Assembly (NCBI RefSeq): GCF_014211915.1
Contig: NZ_CP060039.1
Span: 1,674,001-1,738,000 of the forward strand
Direction of reading: 5' to 3'
From: Burkholderia cenocepacia
GTDB lineage: Bacteria; Pseudomonadota; Gammaproteobacteria; Burkholderiales; Burkholderiaceae
DNA: 64,000 nucleotides
This document shows positions 7,750 through 15,472 of the stretch, piece after piece (positions within the stretch are counted from its first letter, which is position 1; every line of letters starts with the position of its first letter). Below the pieces are notes generated by a model that did no database searches, was not told the DNA's origin, and was given only the letters and a program-made list of their open reading frames with translations. The position numbers and the translations under genes were made by a program.

Positions 7750-8019
7750 ATGGACAACATCGTTGAACACCCCTTGGATCGGGCCGCCAAAGCGGCCGGG
7801 CTGACTATGCAGTCGCTTGCAGACCACCTTGGCGTGACTCGCGCGGCGGTCCAGCAATGGAAGCAGGCGGGCCGGCGGGTGCCGGCTGAACACTGCCCTC
7901 CAATTGAGCAGCTTTGCCACGGTGCCGTGCGATGTGAGGAGCTGAACAGTCGGGTCGATTGGGCCTTCGTCCGCCAATCGGGGCCATCGCCAAGCGCAAC
8001 GCATGTCTGCAACAGCTAA
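7750..8019 (+). CDS. Cro/YdaS-like regulator
   Basis: An 89-aa protein with an N-terminal helix-turn-helix (TMQSLADHLGVTRAAVQQWKQAG) typical of YdaS/Cro proteins, which recognise operators through a short HTH. It is the first rightward gene after the OR-like cluster. Inference: it represses the CI-type repressor gene during lytic growth. A GGAAG motif lies just upstream of the ATG. Confidence 0.85.
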   Translation: MDNIVEHPLDRAAKAAGLTMQSLADHLGVTRAAVQQWKQAGRRVPAEHCPPIEQLCHGAVRCEELNSRVDWAFVRQSGPSPSATHVCNS

Positions 8020-8102
8020 CGGTGCGGTTTCGATCGCACATCTCGAATCCTAGTGACGTTTCGCGCGTCGCGACAGGATGAAACGCTCCGATCTCAAACG
8101 CT

Positions 8103-8645
8103 ATGACCTGCCGATACGACAGTACCGAATGGCTGGACGTCCTCTATACGTCTGTTCGCAACACGCCCGGCGGTGTCGCCGACGCGGCGAATCACCTCAC
8201 CATCCGACGCGGTAAGAACATCACGCCAGAATCGCTTCGCCTTCGCTTGCGTGGTGTTGGCGACAGTCGCTTGTCGATGGAAATGTTCGAGCTGCTGATC
8301 GAGTGGATGCAGGAAAAGGCAGAGGGCGAGGCGTACGCGCTTGACGCGCTGCATGCGTTGAACGCGCGCTTCGGGCTGGTTGCCGAACACGTCGACGACC
8401 ATGCCGCTGACGACGTCAGCGAACCCGGCACGCTGCGTCTTGTATCGACGGCGCTGCACCTGCAGGCGCATGTTGGTCTCGTTGCTGACGACGTGACGCG
8501 TGCGCTGGCTGATCAGCGGATCGACGATCAACATGCCGAGAAGATCATCGCGACCGGCCGCAAGGGCCAGCGTCTGTTCCAGCGTTTGATTCACGCTGCT
8601 CGCAACCTCACCGCGCGTCGGCGCCGTCGTCATGGAGCGGTTTAA
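8103..8645 (+). CDS. CII-like phage regulatory protein (CP76 family)
   Basis: A 180-aa protein resembling the phage regulatory CII family: STEWLDVLYTSVRNTPGGVADAA matches the family's N-terminal helix and PGG turn. A putative DNA-binding region follows, then a long helical C-terminus rich in Arg. It lies directly after the Cro-like gene, where lambda-like phages carry cII. It probably activates lysogenic promoters or controls replication genes. The ribosome site is weak. Confidence 0.75.
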   Translation: MTCRYDSTEWLDVLYTSVRNTPGGVADAANHLTIRRGKNITPESLRLRLRGVGDSRLSMEMFELLIEWMQEKAEGEAYALDALHALNARFGLVAEHVDDHAADDVSEPGTLRLVSTALHLQAHVGLVADDVTRALADQRIDDQHAEKIIATGRKGQRLFQRLIHAARNLTARRRRRHGAV

Positions 8646-9015
8646 GCCTGGCATGGGGTGCTGCCGGCCTGACCGTGAACACGTCGGCCTCTGCTGTTCG
8701 CCTGAGCAGCAATTGGCATGCGCTGTCACGACGCTCGCATCCCGATTCGAGTATGCCCCCGCCGAAGCGGGGCGCTTGCTGTCCGAATTGCTCGCCACGT
8801 TTCCCGATCGCCTCGCTCCGATTCTTGCGGAAGCGAACGCAGCGGGGCGCGTGCGCGTGTTCATCGAGCGAGCTGCGCGCGCATGCGCCGCGCTCGCGAC
8901 CAAGGCGGAACGTCACGCGTTCCGCGACCAGCTTACCGATCGTCTCTGCGCGCTGGACCTTGCCGCGTTCGACGATCTCATGTCGGCGGAATGGCGTCGA
9001 CTGCGCGGCAAATAA
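8632..9015 (+). CDS. Hypothetical phage protein (127 aa)
   Basis: Overlaps the CII-like gene by 14 bases and continues the early operon. The sequence is Ala/Arg-rich and helical, with an N-terminal CCRP...CC cluster of four cysteines that might bind metal. Frame choice rests on wobble-position GC; two other open frames cover the same bases. No family recognised. Confidence 0.5.
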   Translation: MERFKPGMGCCRPDREHVGLCCSPEQQLACAVTTLASRFEYAPAEAGRLLSELLATFPDRLAPILAEANAAGRVRVFIERAARACAALATKAERHAFRDQLTDRLCALDLAAFDDLMSAEWRRLRGK

Positions 9016-9027
9016 CCGGAGACACAT

Positions 9028-9201
9028 GTGAACGTGAACGGGACCAGTAGCGCGTTGCGACGCGGCGCATCGCAGTACAGCCGCTCGCCGAGCGGACGGC
9101 AGTGCTATGCGGCGGGGCGGGCTGCATGGCGAAGCTTTTCTCACAAGGTCGAGCGCGACCGTCGTCTCGTCGAGTTGGAGGCGGGTCGTCGTGCGAGCTA
9201 A
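9028..9201 (+). CDS. Small basic phage protein (57 aa)
   Basis: A short gene starting with GTG at 9028, with GGAG six bases upstream, and ending in TAA at 9201. The product is basic, with the segment GRQCYAAGRAAWRSF followed by a charged helix (HKVERDRRLVELEAG). It lies 12 bp after the previous stop and before the primase gene. Unknown function; possibly nucleic-acid binding. Confidence 0.5.
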   Translation: MNVNGTSSALRRGASQYSRSPSGRQCYAAGRAAWRSFSHKVERDRRLVELEAGRRAS

Positions 9202-9254
9202 CGGCGCGCAACTCAACGAATTGTGATCTGGCCGCCAATAGTGACTCGGGCGGC

Positions 9255-9267
9255 CAAAGTAACTTTG
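9255..9267. repeat. 13-bp dispersed palindrome, site 3
   Basis: CAAAGTAACTTTG, full match, 18 bp upstream of the primase start codon, in an intergenic stretch. Confidence 0.75.
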
Positions 9268-9284
9268 ATCGAGGGAATTTTTGT

Positions 9285-11792
9285 ATGGCGACACTGGACC
9301 AGATTATTCAGCAATTGCGTGCTGCGGGTCATCCTGACCTGCCCGCCGGGCATCCGATCGCGGACGGCAAACATCACCGATACGGGCCGCGCAAGAAATA
9401 CTGGTATCAGCTTCGCGAAGTCATCAGCAAGGGCGCGGTGATCGGCTATGGCGGTACGTTCGGCCATTTCTCGGGCGACGATCCGGGCACCGATCGATTC
9501 GAGTGGAGCGGCGCACCGCTGAGCGAGGAAGTGCTCGCGGAGACGCGTCGCCGGCAGGAAGCCGCCGACCGTGAGCAGGCGGAGCGTGACGCGCGTCAGG
9601 CGAAGCTCGCCGCGAACCGCGCGCGAGATCAGTGGAACCGCGCGGCAGAGCACGGCGAGTCCGCCTATCTTGAACGCAAGCGCATCACGGCCGAAGGCGT
9701 GCGTTTCGACGCGGACGGCACGATCTTCGTGCCGATGTATCAGTACGGCGATGACGCTCGGCTCATCGGTCTGCAGAAGATCACGCCGGACGGCGCGAAG
9801 CGCTTCAACAAAGGCATGGAAAAGAAGGGCGCGTCGTATCTGCTCGGCGAGGTGGGCGCCGACGACCAGATCGTGCTGGTCGCCGAAGGCTACGCGACCG
9901 CGCGATCGATCCGCGTGGCGGTCGACGAGGCGTTCGCGGTCAATGTCTGCTTTGACGCGGGCGGCATCCTCCCGGCCGTGCGGTATTTGCGTGCGACGTA
10001 TCCGGATGTGCATGTGGTGGTCTGCGCCGACGACGACTGGAAGATCGAGCAGCGCATGCGCGACTGGCTTGCCGACGAGTTCGGTTTCCGGGGTGAACTG
10101 CCGTTTGGTGCCGACCCGGTACGGATCGAGGCGAAGAACACGTGGTACATGGTCGCCGCGTCACGCCGTCGTGACGACAATGGTGTGCCGTATGTCGAGG
10201 TCAGCTACGGAAACGACGTGATGCCGTTGCGTCGTAAGCGGTTCGAAAACACGGGCCTGAAACGTGCGTATGAGGCGGCAGCGATGGTCGCCGACGTCAG
10301 CGTCGTCTATCCGGTATTCGCCAAGCGCGGCGAGCGCAAGCTGACCGATTTCAACGACCTGCACGTCGAAGAGGGCATCGACCCTGTCCAGGCTCAGGTG
10401 CAGGCGGCGATCTTGCGCGTCATCGCGCCAGCGAACGAAGAGATCCGACCGGCGACGGTTGCGGTGTCGACCGCGAACGACACGCCGACGAAATCCGCCG
10501 CGACGTCCGCTGCCGCGAAACAGCCGGAATGGGATGGCCGCGAGGCGGAGAACGGCGCGCACACATGGGAGCAGGATCTCGCGCGTTCGGACAAGGGCAC
10601 GCTGCTGCCGACGCTCGGCAACGTGCACATGATCTTGGCGAATCACAAAGCGTGGCAGGGCGTCATCGAGCAGGACGACTTCGGTGGCCGCGTGATGAAG
10701 CGCAAGGCACCGCCGTTCCGGCAAGGCGTGAAGGGCGAGTGGACTGACATGGACGATCAGCGCTGCGCGCTTTGGTTGTCGCAGCGCTACGGCCTCTCGG
10801 TGCGCACCGATATCGTGATGAACGCGGTTCTGTTGGTGGCGGACGAGAAGCACTTCCATGACGTGCGCGAATACCTCGAAGGGCTCAAATGGGACGGCGT
10901 GTCGCGCATGCGATCGATGCCGTCGACCTACCTGCGTGTCGCCGACAGCGAGTATGTGCGGCTCGCGTTCACGAAATGGATGATCGCCGCCGTCGCGCGC
11001 GTGATGGAGCCGGGCTGCAAGGTCGACAACGTCCTGATCCTCGAAGGCAAGCAGGGGCATCGCAAATCGACGGCGCTGAAGGTGCTGGCCGGCGCACCGT
11101 GGTTCACCGATACGCCGATCCAGATCGGGAACAAAGACACATACGCGGTGCTGGCCGGGAAGTGGGTGATCGAGCTGGCCGAGCTGGACTCGTTGAACAA
11201 GGCCGACTCGTCGGCGGTAAAGAGCTTCTTCGCGACTGCCGTCGACCGGTTCCGCAACTTCTACGGCAAGCGGGCGACCGACGTCCCCCGTCAGTGCGTG
11301 TTCGCCGGCTCGGTCAACTTCGACACGTACCTCAAAGACGAATCGGGCAACCGGCGTTACTGGCCGCTGCGTGTCGGCGGGCTGGTCGACATCGACGGCA
11401 TTGTGGCCGTCCGCGATCAGCTATGGGCGGAAGCCGTGCACCTGTACCGCTCGGGCGTCGTGTGGCACGTAGAAGAGCATGAGCGCCCGCTGTTCGAGAT
11501 CGAACAGGCGGAGCGTTACGAGGGCGACGTGTATGAGGACAAGATCGCCAAGGCCCTGGAATTCGTCTCGCGCACGACGATGGAAGAGATCCTCGCGGAC
11601 ATCCTGAAGCTCGATACGTCGAAATGGACGCTGGCAGAGCAGCGCCGCATCGGCAAGGCGTTGAAGTCGCTCGGCTGGGTGCGCAAGCGCGAGTCGACCG
11701 GATCGCGTGGCTGGTACTACGTGAAGGAGGAGCAACAGCAGGAAGCGGAGCGCGAACTGGTCGCAGCGGGTGATGACGACAGTCCGCTGTGA
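9285..11792 (+). CDS. Phage primase-helicase (TOPRIM + VapE/VirE P-loop)
   Basis: An 835-aa replication protein. The N-terminal half has a TOPRIM domain (QIVLVAEGYATARSIRVA with the catalytic Glu, then VHVVVCADDD). A basic/linker region follows near 390-440. The C-terminal half is a virulence-associated E-type P-loop ATPase with Walker A EGKQGHRKST, and GNRRYWPLRV as a sensor/Arg-finger-like motif. It should prime and unwind phage DNA. ATG at 9285 follows GAGGG; the frame extending to 9102 overlaps the small upstream gene and was rejected. A large inverted repeat follows the gene. Confidence 0.9.
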   Translation: MATLDQIIQQLRAAGHPDLPAGHPIADGKHHRYGPRKKYWYQLREVISKGAVIGYGGTFGHFSGDDPGTDRFEWSGAPLSEEVLAETRRRQEAADREQAERDARQAKLAANRARDQWNRAAEHGESAYLERKRITAEGVRFDADGTIFVPMYQYGDDARLIGLQKITPDGAKRFNKGMEKKGASYLLGEVGADDQIVLVAEGYATARSIRVAVDEAFAVNVCFDAGGILPAVRYLRATYPDVHVVVCADDDWKIEQRMRDWLADEFGFRGELPFGADPVRIEAKNTWYMVAASRRRDDNGVPYVEVSYGNDVMPLRRKRFENTGLKRAYEAAAMVADVSVVYPVFAKRGERKLTDFNDLHVEEGIDPVQAQVQAAILRVIAPANEEIRPATVAVSTANDTPTKSAATSAAAKQPEWDGREAENGAHTWEQDLARSDKGTLLPTLGNVHMILANHKAWQGVIEQDDFGGRVMKRKAPPFRQGVKGEWTDMDDQRCALWLSQRYGLSVRTDIVMNAVLLVADEKHFHDVREYLEGLKWDGVSRMRSMPSTYLRVADSEYVRLAFTKWMIAAVARVMEPGCKVDNVLILEGKQGHRKSTALKVLAGAPWFTDTPIQIGNKDTYAVLAGKWVIELAELDSLNKADSSAVKSFFATAVDRFRNFYGKRATDVPRQCVFAGSVNFDTYLKDESGNRRYWPLRVGGLVDIDGIVAVRDQLWAEAVHLYRSGVVWHVEEHERPLFEIEQAERYEGDVYEDKIAKALEFVSRTTMEEILADILKLDTSKWTLAEQRRIGKALKSLGWVRKRESTGSRGWYYVKEEQQQEAERELVAAGDDDSPL

Positions 11793-11861
11793 TCGCGTGG
11801 CGCGCTGTGCCTGCACGGTAAGCGCGCCACATGCCCCGTCGTGGCGCGCTGCGGACGTCCC

Positions 11862-11991
11862 ATGTCCCAACGTCCCAAGGCGCGGTCTCGGGCGCGGGTG
11901 CAGGGGCGCGACATGCGCGACGTGAGCGGCGCATGTCGCATGTCGCAGGCGCGCACCCCTGCAAGCCTTTTCCCTTGGGACATTGAGACAT
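11862..11991. repeat. 130-bp imperfect nested inverted repeat, candidate replication origin
   Basis: The outer arms 11862-11880 and 11972-11991 match when one is inverted (ATGTCYCAAYGTCCCAAGG). Inside, GGTGCAGGGG...ACATGCG pairs with the inverted GCATGTCGC...CCCCTGCA segment. CATGTCG-type short repeats recur between the arms. It fills the gap between the primase-helicase and the Q-like gene. It could be an origin, a terminator or an RNA structure. Confidence 0.55.
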
Positions 11992-12012
11992 TAGGACGAA
12001 TAGGAGAGAGTC

Positions 12013-12600
12013 GTGATTGATTTGATGGAGCGGGCAGGTATAGCGATGAGCGTTCGTGGTCAGTTCACCGACCCGATTGCCGATCCTAAAGTTACTTTGG
12101 GGGCACTCGCATTTGCGAACGATCTCGGTCGGTTGCTGGTGCGGATCAAGGCGGGACAGGAGGCAAGGCCGGGAACGATCCGCAAGGCAACGTTGCTGTT
12201 TGCGCAGATGATCCGATTGTCGGGCCGGTTTAAGCGCAACCGGTTCACGGGCCTGAACCGTGAGGAGCGTCGCGATCAGCGCGCAGGACGCGAAGTCGAA
12301 CGCGCGAAGGTTGATATTGTTGAGCGCTTCGCGTTGCGTGTGCTAGACGAGTGGATCAACGATCAATGCGTGCGGTGCGAAGGGCGCGGCATCGTGCGGC
12401 GGGACGGTCGTTATATTTGTCCGGACTGCGCTGGCTCGGGCAAGCGGCCGATCGACGATGCAGCACGTGCGCATGCACTCGGCATTCCACTTGATGAATA
12501 TCGGCGTCACTGGTCGCGGCGCTTTCACGACATGCATTCGCTGCTCGATCACGTGAATGGATCGGTGTCCGACACAATGCGCCGCCAAATGCGAGAATGA
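12013..12600 (+). CDS. Q-like late antiterminator, zinc-finger protein
   Basis: A 195-aa protein with a central zinc-finger pair, CVRCEGRG and CPDCAGSG (CxxCxGxG twice), the hallmark of the phage 82/21-type antiterminator family, followed by a helical C-terminus. GTG at 12013 is preceded by AGGAGAGA. It lies between replication and packaging genes, where Q proteins act on RNA polymerase at the late promoter. A terminator lies about 180 bp downstream (12745-12804), consistent with a tR'-like target. The function is inferred from motif plus position. Confidence 0.7.
   Translation: MIDLMERAGIAMSVRGQFTDPIADPKVTLGALAFANDLGRLLVRIKAGQEARPGTIRKATLLFAQMIRLSGRFKRNRFTGLNREERRDQRAGREVERAKVDIVERFALRVLDEWINDQCVRCEGRGIVRRDGRYICPDCAGSGKRPIDDAARAHALGIPLDEYRRHWSRRFHDMHSLLDHVNGSVSDTMRRQMRE
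12087..12099. repeat. 13-bp dispersed palindrome, site 4
   Basis: TAAAGTTACTTTG, 12 of 13, within the Q-like gene. Confidence 0.65.
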
Positions 12601-12928
12601 AACATCTTTCATTTCAAGAGTAGATCGCGTAAACTTCGGAAATCCTTTACCGCGTTACTGGATATTCGCTGGCACCGCGCGTTAGTCGTGCAAACCTCTC
12701 GGGACATAAGAACACGTAATGGAGCCCGTTAGGTCGTGTGGGGGCGTTCGTCCCTACGAAGTGAATTCTGAAGCCCTGAGTGCGGAAGCTCTCGGGGTTT
12801 TTTGCTGTGTGCCCTTCGCAAAGCTGCTCCGGGTCGTTGGTCAGGTCGGATGCTCCGATTTCCGAGTAATATATGGATCGGACGTGGAATTTTCTGCGCC
12901 ATTTCATATAACGATACGGGGGAATAGC
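12601..12928 (+). other. Non-coding stretch with repeat copy 1 and terminator
   Basis: There is no convincing gene here, although one frame is open across it. It holds the 60-bp repeat copy 1 with its terminator (12745-12804) and probably the promoters of the late region or of the following cassette. Base composition is clearly AT-richer than the flanking phage genes after 12800. Confidence 0.6.
12745..12804 (+). repeat. 60-bp repeat copy 1, contains terminator
   Basis: 48 of 60 bases match 14582-14641 without gaps. It contains the invariant block TACGAAGTGAAT and an imperfect hairpin (CCCTGAG...CTCTCGGGG) followed by six T residues. Together with copy 2 it brackets the two-gene cassette. 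Confidence 0.8.
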
Positions 12929-13807
12929 GTGAGAACTGCTACTGTCGGCGCTCTGAATATTGTTATGCCTGAGCCTCATAGCCCGGCGCGATACGTTGAC
13001 TTGCTTAAGAAGGCGTACAAGACCAAACGAGTTGTGAAAATCCGAGGACAGTTCGCCGGGATTCTGGGTACTTTCGGGGAGGATCTTGGCGATGGTTTCT
13101 ACTACGGCGAGATATTCAAGTTCTACGATCTCAAGCTCACTGGGAAGTGGCTTAATATGCTTGAGCAGGCTCCGGCAGAAGAGGATGATTTGGCGGAACT
13201 GAATGTCCCCCAACATCTGAAGCCGGGTCTTGAGGCATTTCCGTTCCTATTCCATGCGCCGTCGCACCGGCTCTTCTTTGTTAGTCAAGACTCTCAAGAG
13301 CATCTGGGGCCGCAGGATGCTGGCAGATACTTCAAGCAGTTGCTTAATCAGCCGCGACTGACGGATCAGTTTAAGGAAATCGCCGTTACGGTCATTCCGG
13401 GCGCCGATACACTCGACAAGATCTTTAGCCTGCCAGAGCTTCGAAAGCTCCATATCGTCATTACGCCGCCGAATCCCGATGATTGGGAGGAAGTCGAGCA
13501 GGACGTCAAGGAGAGAATGGCAGAGCAGAACGCGGCGACAATGGTGACGGTTCTTGTCGCACAAAAGGGGGAGTCTCTGGAGCCGAATGAGCACACACGT
13601 TTGCTTTCCGAGGTAGCGCAGGCTAATGGCTATGTAGAGGCTCGCGGGAAGACCGAGATCGGGAAGGTCCAGACGCTCTCTACGAAAAAACATCCGATGT
13701 TGAGTCCGGCACCGTATGATCCAAACGCCGAGACCATTGTTACCGCGTTGAAGGCTGTAGCCAACGCGTATCTAGCACGTATCCGTCGTTTACGCAGACC
13801 TGCCTGA
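12929..13807 (+). CDS. Cassette protein A, possible DUF4747-like protein (292 aa)
   Basis: A soluble protein of unknown function. GTG at 12929 is preceded by GGGGGAA, whereas the frame open back to 12719 runs through the terminator repeat and is rejected. Features: a beta-rich N-terminal half (KIRGQFAGILGTFGEDLGDG), a central FPFLFHAPSHRLFFVSQDS segment, then a helical acidic region and a C-terminal basic tail. Overall layout recalls DUF4747 proteins, but this is a weak recollection. AT-richer than phage neighbours, and paired with a membrane protein 9 bp downstream: a candidate defence or exclusion effector. Confidence 0.65.
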   Translation: MRTATVGALNIVMPEPHSPARYVDLLKKAYKTKRVVKIRGQFAGILGTFGEDLGDGFYYGEIFKFYDLKLTGKWLNMLEQAPAEEDDLAELNVPQHLKPGLEAFPFLFHAPSHRLFFVSQDSQEHLGPQDAGRYFKQLLNQPRLTDQFKEIAVTVIPGADTLDKIFSLPELRKLHIVITPPNPDDWEEVEQDVKERMAEQNAATMVTVLVAQKGESLEPNEHTRLLSEVAQANGYVEARGKTEIGKVQTLSTKKHPMLSPAPYDPNAETIVTALKAVANAYLARIRRLRRPA

Positions 13808-13816
13808 GGCTAACTC

Positions 13817-14476
13817 ATGCTGAGTGACCTGAAGAGATCGTATCGCGGGGTACGCAACATATTCCGGCGATACTGGAGTGCATATGGGGGATGGCGAGCG
13901 GTCCTGACCTCTCCGTATCTCCATGCTTCAGCGGTTGTCACGGTGTTGCTCGCCAATCTGTGGGTAGACGGCAAATGGTGGGGTGACCCTATCGCCGTTT
14001 TGCCAACTATGGTTGGTTTTGCGATTGGTGCGTATGCGATTGTGTTGGGCTTTGGGGACGAGCGTTTTCGAAGCGTCATCATGACCCGGCGGAAGGGGAA
14101 AACGAGTCCCTTCGTTACAATCAGCGCGTCACTCGCTCACTTCATTGTCGTGCAACTTGCGGCATTCGGCGTTGCATTAGTTGCAAAGGGTCTCGACTTT
14201 CCACTTGAGGAGACGGAGGGGATTGGTGTCTATGTGTACTCCGTTTTCGGATCAGTCGACTTCGTACACAAATGGATATCCCCGGTCGGGTATTTCCTGG
14301 GCTTCCTGCTGTTCATCTACGCCATCGCGACGGCTCTCGCTACTGCCATGGCGATCTTTCGGCTGACGACGATGATTGAGCGGGACGAGGAGCCGAAAAA
14401 GACGGAGCCACCGAGACGTCGAGTGATGAGCCGAAGGCGGATGTTGGCTCGCCGCGCTCGAAATTGGCGGGTCTAA
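13817..14476 (+). CDS. Cassette protein B, four-helix membrane protein
   Basis: A 219-aa inner-membrane protein without a recognised family. Hydrophobic segments lie at about 33-50 (LHASAVVTVLLANLW), 58-80 (AVLPTMVGFAIGAYAIVLGF), 103-122 (ASLAHFIVVQLAAFGVALVA) and 153-185. The C-terminal tail is strongly basic (RRRVMSRRRMLARRAR), probably cytoplasmic. It is 9 bp after cassette protein A and clearly co-transcribed. The cytosolic-sensor-plus-membrane-effector arrangement is common in phage-defence and superinfection-exclusion systems; that role is inference only. Confidence 0.65.
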   Translation: MLSDLKRSYRGVRNIFRRYWSAYGGWRAVLTSPYLHASAVVTVLLANLWVDGKWWGDPIAVLPTMVGFAIGAYAIVLGFGDERFRSVIMTRRKGKTSPFVTISASLAHFIVVQLAAFGVALVAKGLDFPLEETEGIGVYVYSVFGSVDFVHKWISPVGYFLGFLLFIYAIATALATAMAIFRLTTMIERDEEPKKTEPPRRRVMSRRRMLARRARNWRV

Positions 14477-14581
14477 GCGGTTGATACGCATGGAGGAAGA
14501 CCACGCCCAGCACTGTATTTTGTGGGTGTGGTTTTCCGTGTGGCCTGGGTGCTGGCTGTAACGTATCTTGGTTGGGCGGGA

Positions 14582-14641
14582 CGTTTTTCCTTACGAAGTG
14601 AATATCGAAGCCTTGAGTGCGAAAGCCCTCAGGGCTTTTTG
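14582..14641 (+). repeat. 60-bp repeat copy 2, contains terminator
   Basis: Second copy of the 60-bp repeat. Its hairpin is stronger than in copy 1 (GCCTTGAG...CTCAGGGC then TTTTT). It ends the two-gene cassette and precedes the small gene at 14657. Confidence 0.8.
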
Positions 14642-14656
14642 TATTGGGGCGCTGAA

Positions 14657-14851
14657 ATGCGAATCGAGTCGACGAACGCTGGGCCGCGCGAGGTCTGGTT
14701 GACGTGGGATGAAGATCGGAGCATGGGGCGCGTTACCGCGCGGTGCTTCGTGTTTGACGACGCGATCGACCGTGTCGTGTGGGCGATGGACCGAGCGCGC
14801 GACGGCGTGACCGCCGATGTCGCGATCGGTGCGGGTCTGCCTATTTTTTGA
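14657..14851 (+). CDS. Hypothetical small phage protein (64 aa)
   Basis: An acidic, compact protein without a known family (TWDEDRSMGRVTARCFVFDD). ATG at 14657 lies just after repeat copy 2; the frame extending to 14522 passes through the repeat. Ribosome site weak (GGGG at distance). It is followed by a strong terminator and then the terminase genes. Confidence 0.45.
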   Translation: MRIESTNAGPREVWLTWDEDRSMGRVTARCFVFDDAIDRVVWAMDRARDGVTADVAIGAGLPIF

Positions 14852-14881
14852 GCAGGCGGGGACCCTCTGGCCATCGCCAGA

Positions 14882-14908
14882 CGCGGGGGCTCGCACCCGC
14901 GTTTTTTC
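14882..14908 (+). terminator. Terminator before the terminase genes
   Basis: CGCGGG/CCCGCG stem followed by six T residues, 30 bp after the preceding stop codon. It lies immediately upstream of the packaging module, so late transcripts need antitermination or an internal promoter to pass. Confidence 0.85.
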
Positions 14909-14941
14909 TCTACTGGCGAGTCTTCATAGGGGGTCATATTC

Positions 14942-15472
14942 ATGCCGACTCAGCAGCAGATCGCTGACCATCTCGACCTTGACCAGTCGGCCGTTTCGCG
15001 GTTCGTCGACAAGGTCCAGCTCGATTACCGCGTGGCGTCGATCGACGAGATCCGCGTCGCGTACATACGTCATTTGCGCGAGGTCGCGGCCGGCCGGTCC
15101 AGCGGTACGGGCATCGATCTCGTCGCGGAACGGGCGAAGACCGAGATCGTCGATCGCGAGATCAAACTGCTGACGCTGGCCGAGAAGAAGGGGCAGCTCG
15201 TCAACGCGGCGCAGCTCGAACAGGCGTACGGCCTGATGGTCGGCGCATTTCAAACGGAGCTGCTGTCGCTGTCCGACAAGCTGGTGCAGGAGCTGCGCAC
15301 GCTATACGGCGTCGAGGTCGATGTCGAATGGTTGAATGAGCATATATATGGATGCCTTGAGCAGCTTTCTGAATACGACCCAGACAGTCCACGCGGTGAT
15401 TCGCCGGATCGCGACGATGCTGCGTCCGCCGGAGCGGATTGGGACGACGGATTGGGCACGCAAACATCGTAG
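14942..15472 (+). CDS. Terminase small subunit (Nu1-like)
   Basis: A 176-aa DNA-recognition subunit of the packaging motor. The N-terminal HTH (TQQQIADHLDLDQSAVSRFVD) resembles lambda gpNu1. The middle is helical with AERAKTEIVDREIKLLTLAEKKGQLV, typical of small terminases, and the C-terminus is acidic. It overlaps the large subunit by 137 bases. A lambda-type pair implies cos packaging, and a cos site is expected nearby; it could not be located by eye. Confidence 0.88.
   Translation: MPTQQQIADHLDLDQSAVSRFVDKVQLDYRVASIDEIRVAYIRHLREVAAGRSSGTGIDLVAERAKTEIVDREIKLLTLAEKKGQLVNAAQLEQAYGLMVGAFQTELLSLSDKLVQELRTLYGVEVDVEWLNEHIYGCLEQLSEYDPDSPRGDSPDRDDAASAGADWDDGLGTQTS

Noticed and set aside
7656..8012. 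Long minus-strand extension of the repressor frame
   Set aside because: It crosses the operator cluster and is antisense to the Cro-like gene; the HTH is correctly placed from ATG 7655.
12719..12928. N-terminal 70-residue extension of cassette protein A
   Set aside because: It runs through the 60-bp repeat and its terminator, is Cys-rich and unprotein-like, and a GTG with GGGGGAA lies at 12929.
14852..14941. cos site upstream of the small terminase
   Set aside because: Expected from lambda-type terminases, but no recognisable cos sequence or paired IHF/R sites could be defined by eye.
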